Assembly: GCA_021234155.1 (NCBI GenBank)
Contig: JAJEKV010000112.1
Span: 721,423 to 785,422 of the forward strand
Source of the DNA: Isoetes taiwanensis
Taxonomy: Eukaryota > Streptophyta > Lycopodiopsida > Isoetales > Isoetaceae
Direction of reading: 5' to 3'
DNA length: 64,000 bases
Shown: in pieces, positions 12,320-23,499 of the stretch
Position numbering within the stretch: position 1 is the first letter of the stretch
How the letters are laid out: each line of letters opens with the position of its first letter
The notes under the pieces: generated by a model
Databases searched by the model: none
The model's input: only the letters and a program-made list of their open reading frames with translations
What the model was told of the DNA's origin: nothing
Program-made: the position numbers and the translations under genes

Positions 12320-13569
12320 ATGGGAGCTACCTTGTATCTGGCTCTGACTGTACAAACAGTTTGGCAAATGTGCTGATCTGAGGAACATGACTATGTGGTA
12401 CACTTTTGCTCGTGGTCATGCCCGCGAACTCGCTAAAAAAATGTGGTATTTTTGACATCCCACAGCGTCGTAAAACAACGCATGTCAACAAAAATCAATG
12501 TGGCATTTTCTGACACCGGTGCAGACACAAGGATGCCAGTTTTTATGACGTGTTGCACGGTGTTTTGTTTCTCTTTCATTTTCTTGGTCTCTTCTGGCCT
12601 CATTATAGCAATAATAGCTTCCAAAAAAACTGTTGGAAGATTACCTTGAACTGCCTCTTTATTATAGTTCGCTTTAATATATTCGAAATCCGTGTCTGCT
12701 ATATCCAGGAGTCGTTGTTCAGACAGCTCTGGAAAACATGAAGCCAACTCTTCAAAATTATTGTATAGCTTATCTGAAACAGAATTGGCATATGATAACA
12801 CTTCACGACGCATGAGTGAAAGTGTTCTGATGTCTAGAGCCCTCTGACTGCAATTAAAACGTCCTGCATATCCTTGCTGCACTTTCAAGAAAACTTTGCC
12901 CTGTAAGATTTCGTCCATCTATTGGCTTACCTCAGCATTGTTCATTCCTCATAGGTTTGTTAGGAATGTCTTGTTGAAAAAATCCTTTGAAGGTTTCTCT
13001 GGTAATTCCCCCTGATCATCAGTTAGCTTTCGATTTGCCCATTTGTTGACAACTTCTACGAGTTTAGACCATGAAGATTCTTGCATAAATAGGAACTGCT
13101 TCTCATCCTTAAGTTCCTTAACCTTCAAAGTTGTGGTAGCCACCTCGACAAAATCCTGTACAGAAATGCTGGTTAGGATCGCGATGGCGATTTTCCTGAG
13201 CAAAGAACTGGAAAAACATACCTTCCAGGCGGATGTCACTGCAGTTCCTATTGGCCCTTGTGGAGGACATCCGAATGCCTTGTGTTGGTTTCTTAGTTGT
13301 TGGAGCTTTTCAATGAGGGGTTCTTTGTATACTGTTTCTGCGATTACATCATTGCACTGTATAGAAATCTGAATGTATTCCTTGTTGGAGAGGTTACCAT
13401 TTAACACACGACTTCTTCTTTTTGCATATGCTTTCGCAAATTCCAGCCTTTGTTCGACATTGCCTATGCAAGTGCATAAAAACTGTGCAGCAAAGATGCT
13501 GTGATTACCAGAAATAATAAAGAATTTCTTGTTTGACAGTTCTTCAGGGCGCGACCAAGTGACTAATTT
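12320..13569 (-). pseudogene. Central region of the ParB/methyltransferase-like gene
   Basis: The minus strand starts after a clean acceptor at 13,571 with KLVTWSRPEELSNKKFF, then IISGNHSIFAAQFLC. The G-N-H-S-x-x-A-A element matches the G-x-H-R-x-x-A helix of ParB/sulfiredoxin-fold proteins. A helix-rich part follows (FVEVATTTLKVKELKDE, then AQRQ-poor coiled stretches) and ends with QISTFAKLFVQSEPDTR before a GTAGCT donor near 12,315. There are in-frame stops at 12,949 (TGA) and 12,919 (TAG), with the same frame continuing as MDEILQGKVFLKVQQ, and a slip near 12,433. It is therefore probably inactive. A 66-bp GT-AG segment (13,221-13,156) is a likely intron. Confidence 0.5.
13156..13221 (-). 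other. Putative 66-bp intron carrying a nested palindrome
   Basis: On the minus strand the segment runs from AAG|GTATGT to TGTACAG|GAT, joining TSAWK to DFVEVATTT. Its length is a multiple of three and it has no stop, so coding retention cannot be excluded by eye. The palindrome core ATCGC-GATG-GCGAT lies at 13178-13191. Confidence 0.55.
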
Positions 13570-13570
13570 C

Positions 13571-13717
13571 CTGCATGGGTAGCAATAGTAATTGAACACA
13601 GGTTAGATACACTAGTTAGTGCAAGAAGTTGCTCATGAAGATCGCGGCCGCGATCCAGTTGAGTATACTCATATATAACCAATATGCCAAGAGAGAAATG
13701 AATATGATGTAACTGAC
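13571..13717 (-). other. 147-bp intron carrying a nested palindrome
   Basis: On the minus strand the donor AAG|GTCAGT follows FDPVTR and the acceptor ATGCAG|GAAATT precedes TWSRPEEL. It contains stops in the reading frame, supporting a real intron. Core ATCGC-GGCC-GCGAT is at 13641-13654. Outer arms TGCTCA (13630-13635) and TGAGTA (13660-13665) pair with one wobble. The acceptor side (ACTAGTGTATCTAAC, then TTCAATTACTATTGC) is repeated near 14.9 kb. Confidence 0.7.
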
Positions 13718-13890
13718 CTTGTTACTGGATCGAATGGAACGACATCGGTAGGCGTAAGAACCTCCGTTGGGTATTTCTTGAAGCTCTTTATCTTGGTCTG
13801 GACATGGTCATTTGACCGAACTCTATGTGTCATATTTGCGGAGCTGGCTCGCAATCGAAAATACTGACCCTCTAGAACCAGTTTACACAC
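13717..13890 (-). pseudogene. ParB N-terminal-like exon
   Basis: The minus strand reads VQTKIKSFKKYPTEVLTPTD followed by VVPFDPVTR and a GT donor. The pattern of a short strand, then P-x-D-V-V-P-F-D, resembles the start of ParB/Srx-fold domains (I-x-x-L-x-P-N), which goes on to the G-N-H-S helix in the next exon. Family assignment is from the motif pattern only. A profile search is needed to decide between ParB-like and an unrelated fold. Confidence 0.45.
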
Positions 13891-14151
13891 ATTGGGTAAT
13901 ATCTTTTGAACTCCTCGAGCTTAGAGGTTGTCTCCTGAGCGAGTTTCTTTTCTTCATCTGGATTAAACTTTAAATCTTCTGGCATTCGGGCATCAGTTCT
14001 TCAGGTCAACAAGTGGCTAGTAGCTGTTGGTTTGGTGGACGAGGAAGGAGTAGAAGATGTCGAAGGCTGCGCACTGTCATCCGTGCTCTGCTTTGGAAGC
14101 TTGATCTTGAATGGCCTTATCTTCTTTGCTGGCTATTCTTCTACTGCCTGG

Positions 14152-14787
14152 CTATTCTTCTACTGCCTCAGAGTCTCTGGCGGGAGGTGGCAAAAGCATG
14201 ACGGGAGCTGAAGGGTCGACTATGGCAGAACAACCAACATTTGCTGAGGGGATAGCCTCCATAGGCACTACAGTATCCTTTGGAGTGGATGGTTCGCCAA
14301 TAGCCTGCAGAGGGGCCACGGATCTCTTCTTGGCAACAGCTCTGAGCCAGTTGGTGTCCATTCTGGAAGGCAGTTTGTTGGCTTTCAAAGCAGCAGAAGG
14401 AGGTTTCTTATCAGCTGAAAGACCCTTTCTGCACATACTAAATCCAACAAGTATATCCCTGTTGCACTTTATACCCGACAAACTCAAGGAATCATATGAT
14501 GGCAATATCCACCCAAATCCCTTTGCACTAGTGGGCATCCCCTTGTCGCTTGCCGGTTTATTGACTTTACTCGCAATCATAATCGAGGGATCATAATTCT
14601 GCCATCGCAAAACGTACTCAACAAACTGTAGCTGATGAGTATCTTCCACGCTGCAAATTATTGCATCCTGTACATTATTTTTGGTACCTTCCCACATAGC
14701 AATAACTATACCTAGTTGCTCGTAATCTTCTGGACCCTTGCCACCCCAAGAACAAACACAAATCCTTTCGGGCGGTCTCCAAGCCAC
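14152..14787 (-). CDS. Upstream exon of the minus-strand module, function unknown
   Basis: A 211-codon open stretch on the minus strand. It begins near ERICVCSWGGKGPEDYEQLG and continues through IVIAMWEGTKNNVQDAI, FVEYVLRWQNYDPSIMI and a serine/proline-rich tail with SVAPLQAIGEPSTPKD. The first half looks like a folded domain, the second like a disordered linker. The open frame ends at 14,152. A downstream alternative frame (KIKLPKQSTDDSAQP) suggests it continues after a slip. I do not recognise the domain. Its position just upstream of the ParB-like exon on the same strand suggests it belongs to the same transcription unit. Confidence 0.5.
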   Translation of the reverse strand: MAWRPPERICVCSWGGKGPEDYEQLGIVIAMWEGTKNNVQDAIICSVEDTHQLQFVEYVLRWQNYDPSIMIASKVNKPASDKGMPTSAKGFGWILPSYDSLSLSGIKCNRDILVGFSMCRKGLSADKKPPSAALKANKLPSRMDTNWLRAVAKKRSVAPLQAIGEPSTPKDTVVPMEAIPSANVGCSAIVDPSAPVMLLPPPARDSEAVEE

Positions 14788-14937
14788 ATGTGGTTTGGCT
14801 CAGGAAATTACGCATGAACCACTTCAGGCTTCTATCGTGTTACAATTTGGGATCGGTTCTACATTGGGCCCGAAGAAAAGTTCCAAAGGTTGCAATAGCA
14901 ATTGAACACGTGTTAGATACACTAGTTATTGGCGAAG

Positions 14938-14975
14938 TTGTTCATGAAGATCGCGGTCGCGATCCGGTTGATCAA
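14938..14975. repeat. Nested palindrome site 5 (ATCGC-GGTC-GCGAT)
   Basis: Core at 14950-14963. Outer arms TTGTTCA (14938-14944) and TGATCAA (14969-14975) pair with one mismatch and are concentric with the core, separated from it by 5 nt on each side. About 75 bp including and following it on the minus strand repeats the intron at 13.6 kb, so this is probably also intronic. Confidence 0.75.
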
Positions 14976-15040
14976 GAGTTACGTAAGAACTAAGTCATAA
15001 ACGACGTTTTCTCACCATTGCCGGCAACACACTAACCCCA

Positions 15041-15640
15041 AATTAGGCTATATGTGTAGTTTTATGTCAGTATTTTTTTACCAAAAACAATACCTGAAGA
15101 CCACCCATATAATTGTTCAAAATGCTAGAAACAACATGTAGTTTTGGATAAAAAGTCTATGCATAGAAAATTGACAAAGATTTTGAAAAAAAAATCAATG
15201 CGTTGTTTTTAGTTGTTGTTTTTTTTATTTTACTAAAAAACCAACATGTGGTTTTGAGAATATCCACATATGGTTTTTGAAAATAGGAGTTGTTTTTTAA
15301 GTGTTGTTTTTCAAAAAATCAACATGTGATTTAACAAAATATCTACGTGGATAGTAGTTGTTTTCAAGTGTTGTTTTTACTATATAATATCACGTGGTTT
15401 TAGCAAAATATCCACATGTAGATAGGTGTTGTTTTTAAGTGCAAGAATTCTGGTGTAGAAAACTTGTGTGGTTTTTCTTATAAGAATTTGGTTTCTATAT
15501 GTTATTTTTAAGCAACCTAGCATTGTTTCCTTCAAAAACATACATGCTTTTAAGGAATCTAATGTTGTTACTTTAAATTTCTTATGTAGTTTCCTTAAAA
15601 AAGATACATGCTTTTTTTAATTTACTAACGTTGTTTCCTT
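15041..15640 (-). repeat. Leader rich in AACAACA/AACCACA (minus strand)
   Basis: About 600 bp of degenerate short motifs. Read on the minus strand they are AAAAACAACAC, AAAACCACATG and CTTAAAAACAAC variants. The segment lies directly upstream of the minus-strand coding module. A similar leader with the same motifs in the sense orientation is at 23,960-24,240, upstream of the plus-strand module. No gene was seen. Confidence 0.6.
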
Positions 15641-15983
15641 CAAGCAATCAAGCAATCAGACCTATTCCCTTTATTATGTTTGGGGATTATATTTGTTTCT
15701 ACTTTAGCTCTTATTAAATAGTCAATACATTCATTTTTTATTTGTTAAACAACTTCGTAAGTTTGGGGATTCCCTTTATATTTTGAATGTTTTGAATCCT
15801 TGATTGTAAACAAAGGTATATTTTGAATTATTGATAGTAAAACAAAGACATTGAGAAAGATAATATGACCATCCTTGTTATTATTGAATGAAAGAAACAG
15901 TAACAAGAAACATATTTTGAATTCAAGAAGCATATTTTGAATTCTTGATATTGCCTAGCCGCCCTTTTCTGCATCTTTGCAAG

Positions 15984-16601
15984 CTAAACACATCCACATG
16001 CGTTTTTGTAGCTGATATCCACGAAATTCACAGTAAAACAAGTCTCTGTTAATAGAAAAGAAAAGATTAATAAAAAACATAGCAGAGTTACCTCTGTCGG
16101 TACTTTTGCTTTCCACGAGATATGGTTACTAAACGACAGAAGAAGAACGGTGGAATATGCAAGAAACAGGCGTGGCCATAGCCGCTGCCAGAGCCACTTC
16201 AATCCCACTGCAGTGCTTCGACACAACGAAGTCCCTGTTTTAAATAAGTAGAAAGATGTTATGAGTGATCTAAAGGAAAAAAATAAAAAGAAAAAATAAA
16301 GGAACAAACTGAGGAATAGCCCCACCGGATCTAAAGACACAGACCTTAAGGCTGCAATAGATCCAGCAACAAGGCTCACAACCGGTTTCTAGCTCTGCCG
16401 ACCTGCATATTTTACAAAGCATTTCATTTCAATCCAAAGCAAAAACTCTGTAACTAACTTCAAATCTAGCTCACCTCCGGCTGTGATCCAACCTTCTGAC
16501 TTGTATCCCAAATGCTCACTCTTAAACTCTATGGATTTCTGCACGTCGCCAACGTACAGCACAGTGTATGCATAATGGGGCTTGTCGATCTTTGTGGCCA
16601 T
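15984..16601 (-). pseudogene. VOC/glyoxalase-like protein, fragment
   Basis: The first exon (16,601-16,475) encodes HYAYTVLYVGDVQKSIEF and HLGYKSEGWITAGGE, followed by a GTGAGC donor. This is the first beta-alpha-beta of a plant glyoxalase/bleomycin-resistance (VOC) protein, where the family has Y-T-V-x-Y-V-x-D-V-x-K-S-x-x-F-Y. The F-Y tyrosine is lost here (EFKS). A later segment near 16,230-16,100 reads SGIEVALAAAMATPVS, similar to the C-terminal half, but it then meets stops at the place where K-E-W-G-Q should be. VOC proteins bind a metal and detoxify small metabolites. This copy looks truncated and broken. Confidence 0.6.
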
Positions 16602-17031
16602 AGCTCTGCACCAAGATCGCTGCCCGCTGGCGGTACCGCTTTCCGCTTGCGCTGGCGTTGAGCTTTGAGCCGGAAAAGCGACAATACCGCAAGCAAGTGG
16701 TCGATGAAGCGATCGATGAGGTCGATGAAGCGCAGACGATTACAATCGCCATAGCTGGAGCATTCCAGAATAGGCAGTCAAGGCGGTGGAGGCGGCAAGG
16801 GAACAGGCCCGTTAATTTGAACAACCAATAAAATGATAGGACTTGGATCACAATCCAAGCCGTCCGCTTTATCATTAATCTCACCGTTGATACATGGGAT
16901 TCTATAAGTGACTATTTAAAGTGCCCAGCATTCTCGGCACAAAGGTTAACTTGTAAATAATTGGGATAAAATGATAATTTTGCACAATGACATACACATA
17001 AATTTTATTTCTTGCAAGTTCTATATAAGCA

Positions 17032-17320
17032 TTTGGAATTTTTTTGAGTTAGCATTGCATTGCATTGGGCCTTGGGCAAAAAGAATTTGCATTAGACTTG
17101 AGACGTAAACCATGTTTAAGTGCCTCGTCTGTACATATCAAATTTGTCCTTCTAGAAGGCCAAAAAATCTGTTTGGAATTGTTTTGAGTTAGTATTGCAT
17201 TACATTAGGTCTTGGGTCAAAAACAATTTTTACATTAGACTTGACACATAGACCATGGATCATTGTTTAAGTGTCTTGTCTGTACATATCAAATTTGTCC
17301 TCCTGGATGGCCAAAGACTC
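17032..17320. repeat. 140-bp tandem duplication
   Basis: A unit starting TTTGGAATT and containing TGAGTTAG, CATTAGACTTGA and CTGTACATATCAAATTTG occurs at 17,032 and again at 17,172 with moderate divergence. Confidence 0.7.
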
Positions 17321-18186
17321 CAACTGAATCATTTGAAGTCACTGTGAACTAACAGATGAAAAGGTACCATGTACAAAAATTTAAGGGATTTATCAATTAA
17401 GATGTAGCTTGTACATATCTTGCTTTTATATGCATAAATTTTAGCTCCATTGGCCAATTTATCTTTCGCAAAGCCTTTGATAATTCACTCTCTCTTTGAC
17501 TTCTGGAATAATTTGCTCGGGCATCAAAATGAGAAATGGGACTTATTTCCTGGCTACTTCCTGATCAATCCACACCATTGTTGCAAGAATGGGCATTGTT
17601 TCGAGATGCAGTGTTGGAATATCCATGTGCTCGGTTATGTTCCCAACCCTCCAATTTCTTATCATATTTCTGTGAAGCAGCGATACCTTCAAGATTACTT
17701 CTTCATGTGCAATGTCAGCAGGACCCAGCACTTACCATCTGCAGATAATATATATAATGGCTTTGGCGTATGATAGTGTCTAGAAGCAGCTGGCCACATG
17801 ACTCCTTGATCATCTGTAACTCTTTCTGACTCATTGTTCACAGTGTTGTCATCTAATACCCGTAAATGGTCACCTGCGTATCACAATAAGGTAGACAATT
17901 GTTGCACATGATACAACTCCATCAGCATGTCACTCCGATCACTATAACTTTCTATATCGTTAATTTTATAAAACAGATCCTTAGAACATGCATGCGCCTC
18001 AGTTTGGGTACTTCTTCAGCTCTTACTTCCATACAATTATCTCTCGATTTTACAATTTGTCTCTGAGTTTCTACACTCCCACTTCGTTTTGTAACACCAT
18101 CTTTTTATATGGCCTAAATCCACGACCAACCTCATTGGACTGATCTGTCTGGTCTCAGCTACATGGTTTTGGCTACATGGCAACTT

Positions 18187-18795
18187 CGAGATTATATTAG
18201 ATGGGCAAGGAAAACAGGAAATCTCCTCCTCAGTGAATAGCAAATTCAAATGTCATAAAAAATGATCTTCCCATAGAATAAGCTCTAACAGCCAATCAAA
18301 AGATAGATTGTAAAAGTCATTTTAGAAAAGTTTGATGTTGCGGAATAGAAGATAATTCTAGAACATTTTAAGGATTATCAACTGCATTAGAACAGAATTC
18401 CAATGAATGGCAAGAGCTGCCAAGCAAAGATTGTACCAAGCATAAGGGCACATGATCAGATACCATATGTAGAAAATTGAAGTCTCATATCTGGCAGGAT
18501 GGTGAGCACAGAATGGATGCTCACATACTGGATCTTGGATCTGCCTGCATGGAAAGTTAGATATGTTAAAATAGTCTTCATGTATTTTGCACACAATAAT
18601 TTGAGAATAAGAAAGAAATAAAACCAAAGCTGCTTATATTAGATGGGCAAGGAAACAGAAAATCTCCCCCTCTTTCAATTAAAATGTTATACAAAATGGT
18701 CTCTCCATGAAAAACGAAATTTAGAAGCTCTAACAATAAAAATAGATTGTACATGTCATGTTAGAAAGATTCGACGTTGCAGAATAGAAGATGCA
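18187..18795. repeat. Dispersed direct repeat pair (~170 bp)
   Basis: Segments 18,187-18,360 and 18,629-18,795 both contain TATATTAGATGGGCAAGGAA, then AGCTCTAACA, AAATAGATTGTA and CAGAATAGAAG-type blocks. No coding content was seen. Confidence 0.65.
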
Positions 18796-19189
18796 AAGTA
18801 GTTTACCCGAAAGCCACAATGAGGAGCAAAAATAATGGCCACGTATTTTGATTTGCAAATCACTAAAGTCATAGGAAAGCATAACATTATGCTATTCTAA
18901 TTTTGCAAACTTGCAAGCCTGAATGTGAGGCAGAGAACAAATATAAGATGCAGAATATCACAAGGGCCGTTAAGCTATTAAGTCAAGGTGATATAAAGCT
19001 TTAACATTTTACCTAGAGCAACACTCTGGAATAATCCAAAATGGGATAGCTTCAGAACACCTAGAGCACGGGTGGAAGTTCGATGGGCGTGGAGAGAGAT
19101 ATCACAAAAATTACGGGGAGGGGACCTTGTCAATGTGCCAAGGTGACATTGGCAAATTTTGGGTGACATGTTACCTAGGCTCCAACATG

Positions 19190-19490
19190 CCAAGATGGCT
19201 CAAACATACCACCTAGGCCCCAGCATGCCAAGGTCGCTCAACCATGCCACGTGGGCTCCAACATGCCAATATGGCTCAAACATGCCACCTAGGCTCCAAC
19301 ATGCCACCTAGGCTCTAACATGCCTAGGTGGCTCAACCATGCCAAATAGGCTCCAACATGCCAAGGTGGCTCAAACATGCCACCTAGGCTCCAACATGAC
19401 AAAAGTGGCTCAAACATGCCACCTAGGCTCCAACATGCCAAGGTGGCTCAAGCATGCCACCTAGGCTCAAGCATGCCATCCGGCACTCTA
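19190..19490 (-). repeat. Left 19-bp tandem array
   Basis: Units of AAGGTGGCTCAAACATGCC and its variants, the reverse complement of the right-hand array. It is much shorter than the right array, so array size has changed after formation of the inverted repeat. Confidence 0.85.
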
Positions 19491-20481
19491 AAATGGTGAC
19501 ATTGCATGCCAAGTAAGCAAAAGGCCAAGTTTTGACCCGGGCCAAAATGAAAAGATGTCCATCTTTGGTCTTTTCATTGGGTGATGTTGGCAAATTTTGG
19601 GTGACATGGCTAGATGGTGGTGACATGGACATGATGACTATGACTTTATGCAAGAAATATGATAACCTTTGGAATTTTTGGTAGAGGAGTTTAGCAATGG
19701 ATAGAATAGAGGGATCATCTTGTAGGGGACACCCTTCCCCAAATCGAACGGGGCGGGGGAATTTGCGTGGCTTCCTCACCGGAGGAAGAGGCCCGGACCC
19801 GGTGGGCGGCTTCGTAAAGGTTGCCGAGGTAGCCTTTCTCGCCCGGCTCTCGCCGAGGCGGGCAAATGCCAATACCCCCCTTCACGAGCTCGATTTCTCT
19901 ATCAACCGTTGAATCCACCATTCAAGTAACCTCGCCGGAAAGGTTCAAAAAAAATCCAAGATCCGTCAGGGGAACTTATCAAACCGTGGCGTCCCGATTT
20001 TCGACCATGTAGAAACCTAAGTGTTTTGTCGTCGAGAAAAGTTACAAAGGCTCGGAATGGAGATTTGAACCGCCATGTCATCCGGAATGGTGACATTACT
20101 CGAGGGACCAAGTTATACGGTCATTTTTTACCTTGAAAGAAGAACCCTCTACATGACAATATTCTTGCGACCATCTCTTACGTAATTGACTAGGAATGTA
20201 TTGGACATGAGCTACTTTGGCTTCTTGGAGAAAGGTCTTACGCCTACGCCCGAAACTTGGTCGCGAGGGTAATCTCAATGTTTTGAGTCCATTGGCGGTC
20301 GGTTTACAATTTTGGGTGGGAGAGTTGCTGTCCGTGGCCAGGGGCCTTTGGGAAAGGACCTTTGAGGTGAACTACTTACCCGGAATGTTTTAAGGGTCCG
20401 TCTTAGCGTCAGCACCCTCCCTCTCATTGATGACTTTTGTGCAAGGTCTTGGTCGAACTGATTAGGATATGGCCTCAAAAG

Positions 20482-20850
20482 CGTAAACCCCGTGTGTTGT
20501 TAGGTTATTGAAGGTTTACGTTTGGAGGCGAAGCCTTAGTCGGTTGCACTTGGGACATGGCGAAGCTGCGATTGAAAACGTATGAAGCAATAGAATTGGC
20601 GGAATGGGGTTTGGATTTATCCTCCTCCCATAATGGCAAATAGAAGCCAAGAGCGCTTTTGCAAGAAAGCAAAATTGTTTGGCATCATTCGGGATGGCGT
20701 GAGATCCAAACCCCATTTCTTCGGTTCTATTGCTTCATGTTTTTTAACTGCAGCTTCTTGACCATGTTCCAAGTGCAACCGAGTAAATCGCGACCTCCAT
20801 AACGTAAACCCTTCAATAACCTAGCAAACCACAGGGTTTACGTTTCGGAG
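20482..20850. repeat. Nested hairpins at the centre of the foldback
   Basis: Each inner arm end contains its own small inverted repeat, CGTAAACCC ... GGTTTACG (left 20,482-20,521, right 20,811-20,850). Together with the main arms, the centre could form a multi-stem cruciform. Confidence 0.6.
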
Positions 20851-21839
20851 GCCATATCCTAGTCAGATTTGACCAGGATCTTGCACAATGTGATCACGTA
20901 GAGGGAGGGTGTTGATGCCAGAAGACGGACCCTTAAAACCTTAGGAGGAAGGCCCCAAAGGTCCTCTCAAGAGACTTTAGCCACCGGATGGGCAACTCTC
21001 CCACTCCGGAACTATAAACTGACTCTGCCAATGGACATCGACATTACCCTCGAGACCAAGTTTCGTGGGCGGAAGACCACCCTTTCTCCAAGAAGCGCCA
21101 AGGTAGCTCATGTCCAACACATTCGTAGTCAATTGGCCTAAGAGGTGGCTGCGGAATACTGCCATGTAGAGGTTTGTGTTTCTTTTGTTGCCAAAAATGA
21201 CCATGTAACTTGGTCCCTAGGGTAAATTTGCCATTCCGGATGACATGGTAAGTCAAATCTCCATTCTCGAGCCTTTTGTACCGCTTTGGACGACAAAACA
21301 CTTGGGTTTCTACATGGTCGACCCTAGGACGCTTCGCGGTTTGATAAGTTCTTTCAGATGGATCTTGGATTTTTTTGAATTTACTTGAAGCAGGTTACTT
21401 GAACGGTGGATTCAACAGTCGGATAGGGAAACCGATCTCCAGGGAGGGGGGCATTGGCATTTGCCCTCCCAAAGGATCGCTAATGTTGGCAGGAAAGGCT
21501 ACCTCCGTAACCTTTATGAGGTTCGTCTCCTGGGGTCTAGCCTCTCCCCTCTGGTGAGGAAGCTGTGAGAAGTCCTGGCCTGGTTCGATTTGGGGAAAGG
21601 TCTTCAAGATCCCTCTATTCTATCCCTTGCCAAACTCCTCTACCAAAAATTCTAAAGGTTATCATATTTTTTGCATAAAGTCCCACTAATCATGTCCACA
21701 TCACCACCATCTAGCCATGTCAACCAAAATTTGCCAACATCACCCAATGAAAAGACCAAAGATGGACATCTTTTCATTTTGGCCTAGTCAAAACTTGGCC
21801 TTGCTTAGTTGGCATGCCATGTCACCGCTTGAGTGCCTA

Positions 21840-23490
21840 GGGTGGCATGCCCCGAGCCACCTTGGCATGTTGGAGCCTAGGGTGGCATGTTGGAGCCCAC
21901 ATGGCATGTTTTCAACCACCTTGGCATGTTTGAGCCTAAGTGCCATATTTGAGCCATCTTGGCATGTTGGAGCCCGTGATGGCATGTTTGAGCCACCTTG
22001 GCATGTTTGAGCCACCTTAGCATATTTGACATGAGTGGCATGTTTGAGCCACCTTCGTATGTTGAAGCCTAAGTGGCATGTTGGAGCCTAGATGGCATGT
22101 TGGAGCCCACTTGGCATGTTTGAGCCACCTTGGCATGTTGGAGTCCATGTGGCATGTTTGAACCACCTTGGAAGGTGGCATGTTTCAGCCATCTTGGCAT
22201 GTTTAAGCGTGGGTGGATATTGGAGCCTAGGGTGGCATGTTTGAGCCACCTTCGCATGTTTGAGGCAGGTGGCATTTTTGGAGCCCACGATGGCATGTTT
22301 GAGCCACCTTGACATGTTTGAGGCTAGGTGGGTGTTGGAGCCTAGGTGGCATGTTTGAGCCACCTAGGTGGCATGGAGTCCACGTGGCATGTTTGAGTCA
22401 CCTTGGCATGTTTGAGCCTAGTTGGCATGTTGGAGCCCGCATGGCATGCTTGAGCCACCTTGGCATGTTTGAGTCTAGGTGGATGTTGGAGCCCGGTGGC
22501 ATGTTTGAGCCTACGTGGCATGTTTGAGCCACCTTGGCATGTTTGCAGCCTAGGTGGCACGTTGGAGCCTAGGTGGCATGTTGGAGCCACCTTGGCATAT
22601 TGGAGCCTAGGTGGCATGTTAGAGCCCGCGTGGCATGTTTGAGCCACCTTGGCATGTTTGAGCCAAGGTGGATGTTGAAGCCTAGGTGAATTGTTTCTCT
22701 TATTTGAAATCAAATGGGCATGTTGGAGCCCACTTGGCATCTTTGAGCCACCTTGGCATGTTTGAGCCTAGGTGGCATGCTGGAGCCCGTGTGGCATGTT
22801 TGAGCCATTTTGGCATGTTTCAGCCTAGGTGGCATGTTTAAGCCACCTTGGCATGTTGGAGCCCATGTGGCATGTTTGAGCCACCTTGGCATGTTGGAGC
22901 CAAGGTGGCATCTTGGAGCGCGCATGGCATGTTTGAGCCTAGGTGGCATGTTGGAGCCCACGTGGCATGTTTGAGCCACCTTGGCATGTTGGAACATAGG
23001 TGGAATGTTGGAGCCTGCGTGGCATGTTTGATCCACCTTGGCATGTTTGAGCCTAGGTGGCATGTTTGAGCCACCTTGGCATGATGGAGCCTAGGTGGCA
23101 TGTTGGAGCCTACATGGCATGTTTGAGCCACCTTGGCATGTTGGAGCCTTGGCATCTTTGAGCCACCTTGGCATGTTTGATTCTAGGTGGCATGTCGAGG
23201 TGGCATGTTTGAGCCATCTTGGCATGTTGGAGCCTAGGTGGCACGTTGGAGCCTAGGTGGCATGTTTTAGCCACCTTGGCATGATGGAGCCTAGGTGGCA
23301 TGTTGGAGCCCACGTGACATGTTTGAGCCACCTTGGCATGTTGGAGCCTAGGTTGCATGTTGGAGCCCGCATGACATGTTTGAGCCACCTTGACTAGCCC
23401 ACGTGGCATGTTTGAGCCTAGGTGGCATGTTAGAGCCTAGGTGGCATATTGGAGCCTGCATGGCATGTTTGAGCCACCTTGGCATGTTTG
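21840..23490 (+). repeat. Right 19-bp tandem array (~85 units)
   Basis: The unit is GGCATGTTKGAGCC followed by five variable bases, most often CACCT-T or TAGGT types. Units alternate in higher-order patterns. Because 19 is one more than a multiple of three and the unit lacks stops in most frames, long artificial open frames run through it (HAKVAQTCH-like peptides). These should not be annotated as genes. Confidence 0.9.
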
Positions 23491-23499
23491 AGCCTGAGC

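Larger units (their letters stand above)
16900..19140. other. Region with no recognised gene, internal duplications
   Basis: No protein family was recognised. Small exon-like pieces occur, for example the minus-strand stretch near 18,540-18,480 (CEHPFCAHHPARYETSIFY after a CAG acceptor), but I cannot link them. The two repeat pairs in this stretch are listed separately. Confidence 0.4.

Noticed and set aside
14111-14596. 161-codon plus-strand frame opposite the 14.2-14.8 kb exon
   Set aside because: The minus-strand reading has better protein-like composition and fits the strand of the neighbouring ParB- and methylase-like exons. The plus-strand frame is its shadow.
16522-16884. 120-codon minus-strand frame upstream of the VOC fragment
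   Set aside because: It overlaps the VOC first exon in another frame, and the VOC frame has recognisable family residues.
21788-23409. Several long open frames (up to about 130 codons) through the 19-bp array
   Set aside because: They arise because a 19-bp unit without stops reads through in successive frames on both strands. The peptides are pure repeats with no domain, and reading frames overlap on both strands.
21840-23490. CRISPR-like array
   Set aside because: Units are contiguous with no unique spacers, the variable part is only five bases, and the host is a eukaryote.
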